The notes below the pieces were generated by a model, which saw nothing but the letters and a program-made list of their open reading frames with translations, was not told where the DNA came from and did not search any database. This document shows positions 32,980 through 41,646 of a DNA stretch of 64,000 bases, piece by piece (the first letter of the stretch is position 1; the number at the start of each line of letters is the position of its first letter). Location: contig MKUL01000045.1 in assembly GCA_001897795.1 (NCBI GenBank), positions 1-64,000 of the forward strand, in the 5' to 3' direction. Source of the stretch: Alphaproteobacteria bacterium 41-28. Lineage in GTDB: Bacteria; Pseudomonadota; Alphaproteobacteria; UBA9655. The translations under genes were made by a program, and so were the position numbers.

Positions 32980-33270
32980 ATGAACAGAAACGAGAACTTT
33001 CTCCTCAATCGCTTGGATAAGCCTTTACGATTCTTGGGCATTAATAAAGATGAAGCCTTGGTTTTAGCTATTCCTCTCTTTGGGGGATTGTTTATGGGCT
33101 GGATTATTTTCGGCTTTATAATGGGAACGGGAGCTCTTTCTCTTTTCCGTGTCATAAAAAAACAAAATGAAGGATCTGCTTTGATTCATGCCCTTTATTG
33201 GCACCTTCCTACGCCAAGAAAGGCCATGAAGTTACCTGTACCTTCCTACGTTCGGGAGACGATTGGATGA
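32980..33270 (+). CDS. traL: Type F conjugation protein TraL
   Basis: A 96-residue inner-membrane protein. RLDKPLRFLGINKDEALVL is the TraL signature, followed by two membrane helices (IPLFGGLFMGWIIFGFIMGT). The start ATG at 32980 lies 12 bases after the pilin stop. Its TGA overlaps the traE ATG (ATGA). It is part of the F pilus assembly complex. Confidence 0.93.
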   Translation: MNRNENFLLNRLDKPLRFLGINKDEALVLAIPLFGGLFMGWIIFGFIMGTGALSLFRVIKKQNEGSALIHALYWHLPTPRKAMKLPVPSYVRETIG

Positions 33271-33827
33271 GAGCGGACTTCCTTCGTCACAATATCCACA
33301 AGCTTATTTCTCAGAGAAATGCCTGGATTGGGATATCGGTGCTCATGGCCATGAGTACTATTCTTTTAAGCACGGCGCTCTTTTTTAAAAATGAAAGAAC
33401 AATTCTAGTTCCACCCCACATTACCAAAACCTTGTGGGTGGAAGGAGGAGATATATCCAAAGAATATCTAGAAGAAATGGGTGTTTATATTTCCAAACTT
33501 CTTTTAGATCTCTCCCCAACTAGCTTTCCCTATAATCATGCAACTCTTTTAAAATATACAACACCTGAAGCTCATGGAGCATTAAAAAAACAGCTTTTGC
33601 AGGATGGGGAGCACTACACAAAACTTCAGCTTTCTACCCACTTTAAACCCACTCAAGTTAGCGCCAACCCAAAATCTCTTCAGGTTGAGGTACGCGGAAC
33701 GTTGACCAGCTACGTGGCTGGGAAAGAGGTTCGGTCTTCTTTAGAGACCGTGTCTTTACAATTTACCTTGCGAGGAGCAGGGCTTCTTTTAGAGAAGGTA
33801 ACAGGAGGAAATCAACATGATTCTTAA
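33267..33827 (+). CDS. traE: Type F conjugation protein TraE
   Basis: A 186-residue VirB8-like inner-membrane protein. One N-terminal helix (NAWIGISVLMAMSTILLSTA) is followed by a periplasmic domain with TKTLWVEGGDISKEYLEEMG and YKLRLST-like strands, the usual TraE plan. I placed the start at 33267 because the ATG overlaps the traL stop. It links the outer core complex and the inner membrane. The final bases overlap traK. Confidence 0.92.
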   Translation: MRADFLRHNIHKLISQRNAWIGISVLMAMSTILLSTALFFKNERTILVPPHITKTLWVEGGDISKEYLEEMGVYISKLLLDLSPTSFPYNHATLLKYTTPEAHGALKKQLLQDGEHYTKLQLSTHFKPTQVSANPKSLQVEVRGTLTSYVAGKEVRSSLETVSLQFTLRGAGLLLEKVTGGNQHDS

Positions 33828-34557
33828 AGCATTTACTTTATTTCTTGTATCAACCACAGCTCAGGCTGCCATTGTAAGGTCTCTGGATGAGATGAAGGTG
33901 ATTGAAGTCCCCATCTCTCAGCACGGCCTCACCCGCATTAAGGTACAAGACGATCGCATTCTCCATGTTTTTGGCAATGCCGGGGAATATGTTTTGGAAA
34001 CAGATGAGAATCAAGGACAGGTCTTTATTCGTCCTACTTCTTTAGAGGGGTCAAGCGTAAAAGCCATTAGCCTCACTCTGACAACGGAAGCAGGATATAC
34101 TCAAGATTTACGTCTGCTTCCAAAAGATCAGACTCCTGAAGCTCTTATTTTCAAAGCCGATCAGGAGATCAAACAAGAGATAGAAAAAGAAAAGCAAGCC
34201 TCCGTTCCCTTTTTTCGCGAAGAAGTCGAAGCTTTGATCCAAGCTTTGCGCGAAGAACGTATTCCTTTGGGGTACAAAGAAATGCCCATTCGCTTGGCGA
34301 TTCCTCATGAATCTTACCCTTTAGTTAGGGAACTGCAAGGAGAGGCATTACGAGGTTTGACTTACAGAGTCCAAAATAAGACTCCAGATCGTCTTGTTTT
34401 ATCCGAATCTGAGTTGGTAAAGGAGTTATCTATCTCTCGAAGCCTTGGCGAAGGTGGACCTCTTAAATCAAGTACCATCATTGCCATTTTGATTTCCCAA
34501 AAAGCTTTAAACCCCGGAGAAGGAGCAGATATCTATGTCGTGGCGAGAACTAATTAG
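33817..34557 (+). CDS. traK: Type F conjugation outer-core protein TraK
   Basis: A 246-residue periplasmic protein with a signal peptide (MILKAFTLFLVSTTAQA) and the VirB9-like start AIVRSLDEMKVIEVPISQHG. It has GQVFIRPTSLEGSSVKAISL and the late segment LVLSESELVKELSISR, typical of TraK secretins. It forms the outer-membrane core with TraV and TraB. It overlaps traE by 11 and traB by 23 bases. Confidence 0.92.
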   Translation: MILKAFTLFLVSTTAQAAIVRSLDEMKVIEVPISQHGLTRIKVQDDRILHVFGNAGEYVLETDENQGQVFIRPTSLEGSSVKAISLTLTTEAGYTQDLRLLPKDQTPEALIFKADQEIKQEIEKEKQASVPFFREEVEALIQALREERIPLGYKEMPIRLAIPHESYPLVRELQGEALRGLTYRVQNKTPDRLVLSESELVKELSISRSLGEGGPLKSSTIIAILISQKALNPGEGADIYVVARTN

Positions 34558-35881
34558 AAAACGGATTTTTTTCTGGATTCCCACCACCGTGGGGACAAGA
34601 TTTTTCCGTCCAGAGTCTTCTCGAAATATTCAGAGACTTCAATTTTTTTGGTTAGGATGCGCGGCCTTTGTTATTGTCGGCCTTGCTTATGGCATAAGTA
34701 CCTTTTTGTTTGGGAAAACCCCTCTTCCTCAACAAGAAAAGGAAGTTAAGGTTACAACGACTTCTATCGAAACAGCTACGAAAAAAATAAATTTGGAGGA
34801 AGCCTTTCGCAATGGCATTGATGCTAAACTCAAGGCGCTTTCTGATGAAGTAGCAGCTCTTAAAACTCTTTTTCAAGAAGGGGTTTCTCGAGAGGGAGAC
34901 CCTCAAGAGGGGAGGAGAGAAGAATCTTTTTCTCAAGGAATGAATGATGAAGGTGAGAATCAACCTTTACGTCCCCTATCCTCCAAAGATCCTTTTACCC
35001 AAGAACTGGAAACCAAAATCCTTCATTTAGAAGAACAGTTGGAGATGCAAAGGACCAATGCACTTCCTCCACAGCCTTTTCATCCTGAAGAAGGACAAAG
35101 AGATCAAACGGAAAGCCTTATTCAAAAAGTTTCTTTAGGACTTACGGAAAACCCCAAACATAAAATCCCTAGAACTGTGGATACGATCATTCCAGCGGGG
35201 GCCTTTGCAAAGACGGTTCTCCTCTCAGGGCTTGATGCGAGTTCTGCGATGACAGCTTCATCTGATCCTCGACCTATGCTGTTGAGAGTGATTGATTTTG
35301 GAACCTTACCTAGACGGTTCCAAAGTGACTTAAAGGATTGTCATTGTACAGCAAGTGCTTATGGGGATCTTTCGTCTGAGCGTATTTATGCTCGGCTTGA
35401 AAAACTCACCTGTGTGACCCGAAAGACAGGGGAAATCATCGAAACCCAGGTAGCTGGCTATATTGCGGGCTCTGATGGAAAGGCGGGTATTCGAGGCGTT
35501 GTGGCATCTAAAGATGGCCAGTTCTTAGCCCGTAGTCTTGTAGGGGGAATGTTTGCAGGTCTGAGTAATGTGGCAAATCCTCAAAATCGTCAAACTCAAG
35601 GAAATCCCTTTTTGCCAGGAAGTCAACCTTCCCCTCCCAACATGGGAGATCTGTTTACGTCCGGTATGGCCTCGGGCGCTACAACAGCCCTCGATCGTTT
35701 GTCCCAATACTACATCGATCGGGCAGAGCAACTTCAGCCCGTCATTCAAGTCGCAGCTGGGCAAGTTGTGGATATTGTCTTTACGGAAGGTACCTTCATT
35801 GGATCTGAAAGCGTCAAGACTAATATTGAAAAAACTAGGGAAGAATCCCGTGCCTCATCAACACCTCAACAAGGAGAATAA
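34535..35881 (+). CDS. traB: Type F conjugation core protein TraB
   Basis: A 448-residue VirB10-like protein. It has a short cytoplasmic start, one membrane helix (LGCAAFVIVGLAYGISTFLF), a coiled coil (about 85-110), and a variable repeat-encoded region. The C-terminal domain (about 200-430) shows TIIPAGAFAKTVLLSGLDAS and KLTCVTRKTGEIIETQVAGY. It energises the outer core by spanning both membranes. Three 15-bp repeats lie in its periplasmic linker (34877-34921). Confidence 0.92.
   Translation: MSWRELIRKRIFFWIPTTVGTRFFRPESSRNIQRLQFFWLGCAAFVIVGLAYGISTFLFGKTPLPQQEKEVKVTTTSIETATKKINLEEAFRNGIDAKLKALSDEVAALKTLFQEGVSREGDPQEGRREESFSQGMNDEGENQPLRPLSSKDPFTQELETKILHLEEQLEMQRTNALPPQPFHPEEGQRDQTESLIQKVSLGLTENPKHKIPRTVDTIIPAGAFAKTVLLSGLDASSAMTASSDPRPMLLRVIDFGTLPRRFQSDLKDCHCTASAYGDLSSERIYARLEKLTCVTRKTGEIIETQVAGYIAGSDGKAGIRGVVASKDGQFLARSLVGGMFAGLSNVANPQNRQTQGNPFLPGSQPSPPNMGDLFTSGMASGATTALDRLSQYYIDRAEQLQPVIQVAAGQVVDIVFTEGTFIGSESVKTNIEKTREESRASSTPQQGE
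34877..34921. repeat. Three 15-bp repeats inside traB
   Basis: Three 15-base units (GAAGGGGTTTCTCGA, GAGGGAGACCCTCAA, GAGGGGAGGAGAGAA) encode EGVSR-EGDPQ-EGRRE. The repeats are imperfect, so the call is weaker than for the copies in traC or the gene at 29632. Confidence 0.5.
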
Positions 35882-35884
35882 AAA

Positions 35885-36187
35885 ATGAAACTACACAAAA
35901 AACTTCTGCAACTCTGCCATTCTGCACTTCTGCCTCTCTGTTTAACAGGTTGTATGGGTGTCTATGAAGGAGGATTTGAATGCCCTCCTGGTGAAGGTGT
36001 TAAATGCAAATCCATTTCAGATGTTAACCAAATGGTAAATCAAGGGTTAGGAACCAAAAGCCAGGAGTCAGGAAGCAACCTCTCAGAAGAGTCCAAGGCC
36101 AATGTTTGTGAACACCCTGGCTCCTGTCCTCTAACTTCTGATGTTCCTGAGATTTGGTATTCTCCTTGGGCTTTGGAGGAAGTTTAG
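35885..36187 (+). CDS. traV: Type F conjugation lipoprotein TraV
   Basis: A 100-residue lipoprotein: the signal ends in the lipobox LTGC (Cys near 23). The next segment MGVYEGGFECPPGEGVKCKS matches the TraV consensus in which two further cysteines follow. The remainder is short; F TraV is about 170 residues, so the C-terminal part may be reduced. It sits between traB and traC as in F, and its stop (TAG) overlaps the traC GTG. Confidence 0.88.
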   Translation: MKLHKKLLQLCHSALLPLCLTGCMGVYEGGFECPPGEGVKCKSISDVNQMVNQGLGTKSQESGSNLSEESKANVCEHPGSCPLTSDVPEIWYSPWALEEV

Positions 36188-38697
36188 TGCAAAATCCCCT
36201 TTCTCAAAAGGTCGCTGAAGAAAGAAGGCCCTTTGGGTCAACTTCCTCAACACTCAAACTGGCAAATGAGTTTCTCTTTCCTCATAGCCTGAGTGAGATG
36301 TTGCCTTACCGAAGCTTTGATCCAGAAACTCAGCTTTTTCTAAATCGTATGAGCGTGGGATTTGTGCTTGAAACACTTCCATTAGTGGGGTGTGGAGAGG
36401 AAATTCCTCTCCAGCTCACAGGGATTTTTCAGCATGCCTTACCTTTGGGGTCAAACTTACAGTGTCTTCTCATTGCAAGTCCTCATATTGAGACGTGGCT
36501 TAAAACATGGGAAAGAGCACGGCAAAGTCTTCCTTCAAAAAAAGTCTCTTTACACGGGGCCTCCTTAAAGGAGGTCTCATTAAATGAGGGCTCCTTAAGG
36601 GAACGTTCTGAGGTTTTGAGAGAACTTGCGACGGAAAGATGCGCTACTTTTAAAAACCGCTCAGCCATTCGGACCTTTCGTCTTTTGATATCCTACAGTG
36701 AACCCCATACAACCTTTAAGACCTTTGAGGATATGCTCGCTTTACGGGAGCAACTGGTCACGACGTTGAAGGGATGGGGCCTTCCTGTCAAAGTCTGGAA
36801 TGCTGCAGATTTGATCTTGGGGCTTGATGAGCTTCTCAATCCAACGGAACGGTTGCTTGGTGAGTCTCTTTGGAATCCCCATGAATCTCTTTCTCATCAA
36901 TTGATGTGCCCCTCTACAAGAATAAAAATAGAACCCTCCCAATTGGTTTTTGGAGAGGAGGAACGCATTCTTCGCCTTTATACCACACGGCTCCTTCCAC
37001 CACTTTGGCATCTTGGCGCCATGGGATATTTAATTGGTGATCCCTTTGAAGAATTCTTGAGACTTAATGGAGGATTTTTCCTCTCTTATGGGGTTCATAT
37101 TTGTAATGAGAAAACTCTCAAAACTAAGATGCTCGCAAAGTGCGGCAATGTGGAAAAACAAGCCGCAAGCCCCATTGCTAAGTATGTGCCTTCTCTCAAA
37201 AAAGAAGCCGAAGAGTGGACTTATGTGCGGGAAAAGTTTGAAGACGGTCAAAGGCTTGTACGTACTCGCTTTCAAGTGGGGCTTTTAAGTTCTCCTGAGC
37301 AAATCGCAAGAGAAGAGCAAACCCTTTTTAACCTTTATCGCTCTCAAAGGTGGGAGCTGGTACTTGATAAGTATCTTCAGCTGCCCTCATTTTTGAGTTG
37401 TCTTCCCATGACCTGGGGAGAAGGAGCGGATGAAGATAGCCGACTTTTTCAGAAAACAAAAACCACTTTAAGTCATGAACCATCAAATCTCATGCCTATT
37501 CAAGGAGAATGGCAAGGCACAAAGTCTCCTGGAATGCTTTTAGCTGGCAGACGAGGTCAAGTTTTTTATTGGTGTCCTTTTGATAATAATGAAGGAAACT
37601 ACAATACGTGTGTTGTCGGGCGATCAGGTTCCGGTAAATCCGTCTTTATGCAAGAGCTGATGACCAGCATCTTAGGAATGGGAGGGCGGGTCTTTGTTCT
37701 TGATGTAGGAAGGTCTTTTGAGAAAACGGCAAAACTTCTTAAAGGATCTTTTCTGGAGTTTTCAACTCACTCACCAATTTGTATTAATCCCTTTTCTTCT
37801 ATTCCTTCCCATGATCATGAGGCAGCATCCGATGGACTAGCCATGCTCAAACCTATCCTCTCTTTAATGGCTGCTCCTAAAGAAGGAACAACCGACTTGG
37901 AAGACACCTATCTGGAGCAATCTCTCCAAGATGCGTGGGAGAAAAAACAAAATACAGCTACCATTACGGATGTCGCTCAATTTCTTTTAAAACATCCAGA
38001 TCCTGTTGCAATTACTCTTGGAGAACGGCTTTACCCTTACACAGAAAAGGGAACTTATGGCAGATTTTTTAATGGTCCTGCAAATATTGACCTTTCTGAT
38101 ACGCTCGTTGTTGTTGAGATGGAAGAACTAAAAGAACGGAAAGATCTCCAATCGGTCATTGTTCAAATGGTGATTCTGCAAATTACGAACTCCATCTATA
38201 TGGGAGATAGAAAAACTCCTTCTTGCCTCATTTTGGATGAGGCTTGGGATATGCTGAGAGGGGCTCAATCAGGTGTCTTTGTTGAAACAGCCGCAAGACG
38301 TCTTCGCAAGTACTATGGAGGTCTCATTGTAGGCACTCAATCGATCAATGATTTTTACGCAACCCCGGGGGCTCAAGCGGCTTTTGATAATGCAGACTGG
38401 ATGTGTCTCTTGTCTCAAAAGGATGAATCCATCGAAATGCTTAAAAATTCCAAGCGTCTTGTTATGGACCCTGCTATGGAACGTACCCTCCGCTCTCTTC
38501 ATACAGAACAAGGCAAATATGCAGAGATTATGATCAAAGGTCCTAAGGGCTTCGCTGTTGGAAGGCTTCTCCTCGATCCCTTTTCCAAAATTCTTTACTC
38601 CACCAAAGCCGATGAATTTGCAGCCGTACAAAGTCTTGTGAGCCAAGGAAAGAGCCTCAAAGAAGCCATTCAAACCATAGCTCAGTCTCACCCATGA
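36187..38697 (+). CDS. traC: Type F conjugation ATPase TraC
   Basis: An 836-residue VirB4-like ATPase that powers pilus assembly and transfer. Walker A is VVGRSGSGKSVFMQELM near residue 480, Walker B is CLILDEAWDMLRGAQSGVF near 680, and RRLRKYYGGLIVGTQSINDF follows. I chose the GTG at 36187 rather than the ATG at 36154: GGAGG lies six bases upstream and it overlaps the traV stop (TAGTG). Four 15-bp repeats in the N-terminal domain (36541-36600) insert a short repeat KVSLH-GASLK-EVSLN-EGSLR. Confidence 0.95.
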   Translation: MQNPLSQKVAEERRPFGSTSSTLKLANEFLFPHSLSEMLPYRSFDPETQLFLNRMSVGFVLETLPLVGCGEEIPLQLTGIFQHALPLGSNLQCLLIASPHIETWLKTWERARQSLPSKKVSLHGASLKEVSLNEGSLRERSEVLRELATERCATFKNRSAIRTFRLLISYSEPHTTFKTFEDMLALREQLVTTLKGWGLPVKVWNAADLILGLDELLNPTERLLGESLWNPHESLSHQLMCPSTRIKIEPSQLVFGEEERILRLYTTRLLPPLWHLGAMGYLIGDPFEEFLRLNGGFFLSYGVHICNEKTLKTKMLAKCGNVEKQAASPIAKYVPSLKKEAEEWTYVREKFEDGQRLVRTRFQVGLLSSPEQIAREEQTLFNLYRSQRWELVLDKYLQLPSFLSCLPMTWGEGADEDSRLFQKTKTTLSHEPSNLMPIQGEWQGTKSPGMLLAGRRGQVFYWCPFDNNEGNYNTCVVGRSGSGKSVFMQELMTSILGMGGRVFVLDVGRSFEKTAKLLKGSFLEFSTHSPICINPFSSIPSHDHEAASDGLAMLKPILSLMAAPKEGTTDLEDTYLEQSLQDAWEKKQNTATITDVAQFLLKHPDPVAITLGERLYPYTEKGTYGRFFNGPANIDLSDTLVVVEMEELKERKDLQSVIVQMVILQITNSIYMGDRKTPSCLILDEAWDMLRGAQSGVFVETAARRLRKYYGGLIVGTQSINDFYATPGAQAAFDNADWMCLLSQKDESIEMLKNSKRLVMDPAMERTLRSLHTEQGKYAEIMIKGPKGFAVGRLLLDPFSKILYSTKADEFAAVQSLVSQGKSLKEAIQTIAQSHP
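36541..36600. repeat. Four 15-bp palindromic tandem repeats inside traC
   Basis: AAAGTCTCTTTACAC, GGGGCCTCCTTAAAG, GAGGTCTCATTAAAT and GAGGGCTCCTTAAGG repeat every 15 bases, with palindromic cores CTCCTTAAAGGAG and CTCATTAAATGAG. They are in frame, in the variable N-terminal half away from the ATPase motifs. Confidence 0.85.
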
Positions 38698-38709
38698 AGG
38701 AGAAAAAAT

Positions 38710-39189
38710 ATGATTGAAGAACGCCTTATCAAAACTCCCAGAAAACACCGCTTTTTTTTGTTTCTCACAGAATTTGCTAGCTTTATTCTAGGGATAATAG
38801 GGGGAGGAATTATAACTCTTTTCTTACTGAGTTTAGATCCAAAAATCCCTCTTTTCTCTTCTCAACTTTTCCAAGAGCCTCCTAAAAATGTGGCTATTGT
38901 AGATATAGCTAAGCTTTATGAAGAGCGCATTCAATTTCTTGAATCTATGGCTCGGAAACAATCTTTAATTCAACAGCGTCCTTTCCAAGACGATCTGGAC
39001 ATGCATCTTATAATCTTCTTCGAACATTTGCATAAAGCCATAGACAAAATAAGTCAGGAGGAAAAGGTCACCCTTATAGATTCTAGGTCTGTTTCTGAGC
39101 TTCCTGATTACACGGATAAAGTAAAAAAACAGCTTTATTCTCTTGAAAATCAAGAAAACCCTTTTAAGGAAAGCAAGGCTCAACAATGA
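38710..39189 (+). CDS. trbI: Type F conjugation protein TrbI-like
   Basis: A 159-residue protein with one membrane helix near the N-terminus (FASFILGIIGGGIITLFLLS) and a periplasmic helical rest. The last segment EKVTLIDSRSVSELPDYTDK matches the TrbI family in position and style (Val-rich strand, then D-x-T). It lies between traC and the signal peptidase gene, as trbI in F. TrbI affects pilus retraction. The call rests on context more than on motifs. Confidence 0.7.
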   Translation: MIEERLIKTPRKHRFFLFLTEFASFILGIIGGGIITLFLLSLDPKIPLFSSQLFQEPPKNVAIVDIAKLYEERIQFLESMARKQSLIQQRPFQDDLDMHLIIFFEHLHKAIDKISQEEKVTLIDSRSVSELPDYTDKVKKQLYSLENQENPFKESKAQQ

Positions 39190-39692
39190 AAGAAAGATTT
39201 CTGGATATAGTCATCATTCTTTTAACTTTCATCCTTATGCTGTGGGTTATAACCACGCGTACCCATCTTTATGAATGCGAATCGATGAGCCTTCAAGGAG
39301 TGAGGTATATCTTGGCTATGAATCGTCTCTCTCTCAAGCGAGGAGATATTGTTTCCATCTCTGGGCACGACACAGCTTATGTTCGAAAAAAAACGCTTGC
39401 CAAAAAATTAATAGGTCTTCCCGGCGATGTGATTGAACAAACCCATAGGGGCATCCTTGTCTCACAGATTTTTAATGGACGCCAACAAATTAAAATCCCT
39501 CTCTCATCAACGCTTTCCCTCCTTGAAAAAACGATTGATGGAAAGCCGTTAACTCCCCTCATTACAACAGTTGTTCCAGAAGGATATGTGTTTGTTGCTG
39601 GAGATCATCCCCGAAGTTTTGATTCCCGGTATGAAGAGTTTGGGCTTGTGCCGATAGATAAGATTTGGGGAAAGGCAGTGCTCACATGGTAG
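39186..39692 (+). CDS. traF: Conjugative transfer signal peptidase TraF (S26 family)
   Basis: A 168-residue membrane-anchored signal peptidase. The catalytic Ser is in YECESMS (S/M box), and the catalytic Lys is in LAKKLIGLPGD. The family box VFVAGDHPRSFDSRYEEFG holds the G-D-x-x-x-S-x-D-S-R motif. It probably matures the pilin. This TraF-type peptidase is found in RP4- and F/R27-like systems (TrhF). Not to be confused with the thioredoxin-like TraF at 46080. It overlaps trbI by 4 and traW by 7 bases. Confidence 0.9.
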   Translation: MKERFLDIVIILLTFILMLWVITTRTHLYECESMSLQGVRYILAMNRLSLKRGDIVSISGHDTAYVRKKTLAKKLIGLPGDVIEQTHRGILVSQIFNGRQQIKIPLSSTLSLLEKTIDGKPLTPLITTVVPEGYVFVAGDHPRSFDSRYEEFGLVPIDKIWGKAVLTW

Positions 39693-40411
39693 TACGCACA
39701 GTGTTCAGTATTCAGTGCTCAGTGTTCAAAAGCTCTGCGGAGGCATTCAAATTTCCAAGACTTCTTGTGGCGACTTTGAAGCAGATTTGTTTTTTTGTTG
39801 TTTTTCTGAGCACTGAATATTGGACACTGAACACTGCGCAGGCGAAAGACTTCGGTACTCATGGCGTTATATATCCTATTGAAGAGGAAGACCCTATCCA
39901 ACTCATTCAGCAAAAGCTAATTGTTATGGAGGAGAGGGGTGAGCTTGAGCGGCATAACAAGGAGCTTCAGAAGAAAACCGCAGCCGCTGTTGAAAGGCCC
40001 CAACCTGTTACTGGGATCACGCGAGCAACAGAATCCCGTGTCTTTTATTTTGATCCAACCTACGTGGTGCAAGAAGATCTCAAAGATCATAGAGGCCGAA
40101 TTATCGCAAAAAAAGGGACCAAGATTAACCCTCTTGAGACAGTGAATTTATCTCAAAACCTTGTCTTCTTTGATGGAGATGACGTGCAACAAAGAGAGTA
40201 CGTCCAGCAGGAGCTTAAGGTAGAAAATATAAAATCCGTTTTGGTTAAGGGAGCTCCCCTAGCCCTTTCTGAAGAATGGCAAGTTCCTGTTTATTTTGAT
40301 CAAGGAGGCCTCCTCACCAAAAAACTGGGAATCCACCATGTGCCAGCTTTTGTAAGTAAGGAAAATCTTCGACTTCGTATCGAAGAAATTAATTTAGGAG
40401 AGAAAAAATGA
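39686..40411 (+). CDS. traW: Type F conjugation protein TraW with repeat-invaded signal peptide
   Basis: A 241-residue periplasmic protein. After the cleavage site (AQA) comes KDFGTHGVIYPIEEEDPIQL, the TraW start. Then VFYFDPTYVVQEDLKDHRG, IAKKGTKINPLE, LVFFDGDDVQQREY and ITKKLGIHHVPAFV-like strands follow. It assists pilus assembly with TrbC and TraU. The N-terminal signal region is unusual: it is flanked by an inverted pair of CAGTNNT heptad repeats (39699-39836), so the segment FSIQCSVFKSS and STEYWTLNT are repeat-encoded. I took the ATG at 39686, which overlaps the preceding stop. Confidence 0.92.
   Translation: MVVRTVFSIQCSVFKSSAEAFKFPRLLVATLKQICFFVVFLSTEYWTLNTAQAKDFGTHGVIYPIEEEDPIQLIQQKLIVMEERGELERHNKELQKKTAAAVERPQPVTGITRATESRVFYFDPTYVVQEDLKDHRGRIIAKKGTKINPLETVNLSQNLVFFDGDDVQQREYVQQELKVENIKSVLVKGAPLALSEEWQVPVYFDQGGLLTKKLGIHHVPAFVSKENLRLRIEEINLGEKK
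39699..39836. repeat. Inverted pair of CAGTNNT heptad repeats in traW
   Basis: A left arm of tandem CAGTNNT units (39699-39727) and a right arm of the reverse complement (39806-39836) enclose 78 bases that encode the signal-peptide core. The arms share the order CAGTGTT, CAGTATT, CAGTGCT, with one extra unit on the right. Confidence 0.85.
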
Positions 40412-41646
40412 TTCTCTCCTCTCAAGTACTGCGGAAGAAACTTCAAACTTTTTTAAGTAATAGAATTACCCAAGTTAAAATCCATCCTCTTCCACAAAGA
40501 ATCAAGAACATCGCCGTCACAAATAAAAGGCCTTGGACTAAAGAAGAGAAAGGTTCTTCCATAGAAACGTCAAGAGAAACAAAGCTTTTTGCTTCTGTCC
40601 AAGCCAGAACACTTAAAGCCATTATCGTAAAGAGAAAAGGAAATATTCTCAAAAGAATATTGATCATACATTGTTGCCTCCCGATTATTTTTAATTCTTT
40701 TACAAAAAGTGAAGCGTGTTCAGGGCGTTTTGTCAATCCTATTACGGATATTTGTTGGTCATGTTTATTTCCTATTAGTATTGGTCCTATAAAAGTTAAT
40801 ACAGGAGGAAGACAAGATACAAAAAATCCCAGTCAAATTCCTTGTTTTTGTCCAAGACCTCCTATCCCTCTTGTCCCAGGGATTCCTGTAGGATTTTGGG
40901 AGCCTGCTAGATTAGTAGACGTAACGCGCGTTCCTTTTTGTATGGTGAGCATGGGAGGACTTCAGCTCGGTAAAAGTAATATAAATTATGGTGTGCATGG
41001 GGCCCGGGGAGAAGGACGAGCCCAAAGCAGTTTCTATCAAGTTCATTGGTACATTTATCCCGTCATTTATTGGCTTGAAGTTCTTGTTGATTTTATCTGT
41101 CTTGAAAAAGGGAGCTTTGATGTAGGGTATATTACGGAACTTGACCCTTTATGGAATGCGGATGAGCTCTCTTTCATCTTAAACCCCGAAGCTGTTCTCT
41201 TTGGGAACTCAATCGCTCAAGCAGCCTGTTCTGCAGATTGCGGCGCAGCAAGTGCAGGGTTTCCTCTGGATGCTCTCTTTTGGTGCGGCGGGTGTCAGGG
41301 AAGTCTTTATCCTTTTACCGGAAACAACGCAGCTCACAATGGAGGAGTCCAAGCGAGCCTTCTTATGACCCAACGGATGATGGCCAAACTTCATCGTGAG
41401 CTTCTTCTCTGGGGAACAAGTGGAACGTCCAATCACCACATTTGTCAGAAATACATTTTACCTATCATCAAGAAAACTCAATACAAAACTCAAATGACCT
41501 ACCCTCGTCCTACAACACGCGGTCCCATGGCTTGCAATCCCTTAGGACGGACAGAAGTCATCTGGGGATCTGGACGCGAGTTTCCTTACAAAGGCGAAGA
41601 TTTTGGATATTTGATTTGGAGAAAAAGAAATTGTTGCGCGATTTAG
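40408..41646 (+). CDS. traU: Type F conjugation protein TraU
   Basis: A 412-residue protein. From about residue 100 the match to TraU is clear: CSGRFVNPITDICWSCLFPI, CFCPRPPIPLVPGIPVGFWE, VDVTRVPFCMVSMGG, then QAACSADCGAASAGFPLDAL and FWCGGCQGSLYPFTG, rich in disulfide cysteines. The first 100 residues are basic and poorly ordered, with a hydrophobic signal-like segment only at about 85-100 (ILIIHCCLPIIFNSFTKSEA). An internal start is possible, but no ribosome binding site was seen there. It is needed for DNA transfer. It overlaps traW by 4 bases and trbC by 16. Confidence 0.93.
   Translation: MILSSQVLRKKLQTFLSNRITQVKIHPLPQRIKNIAVTNKRPWTKEEKGSSIETSRETKLFASVQARTLKAIIVKRKGNILKRILIIHCCLPIIFNSFTKSEACSGRFVNPITDICWSCLFPISIGPIKVNTGGRQDTKNPSQIPCFCPRPPIPLVPGIPVGFWEPARLVDVTRVPFCMVSMGGLQLGKSNINYGVHGARGEGRAQSSFYQVHWYIYPVIYWLEVLVDFICLEKGSFDVGYITELDPLWNADELSFILNPEAVLFGNSIAQAACSADCGAASAGFPLDALFWCGGCQGSLYPFTGNNAAHNGGVQASLLMTQRMMAKLHRELLLWGTSGTSNHHICQKYILPIIKKTQYKTQMTYPRPTTRGPMACNPLGRTEVIWGSGREFPYKGEDFGYLIWRKRNCCAI

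Noticed and set aside
39377..39562. Minus-strand frame inside the signal peptidase gene
   Set aside because: It is a shadow of a gene with clear catalytic Ser and Lys motifs.
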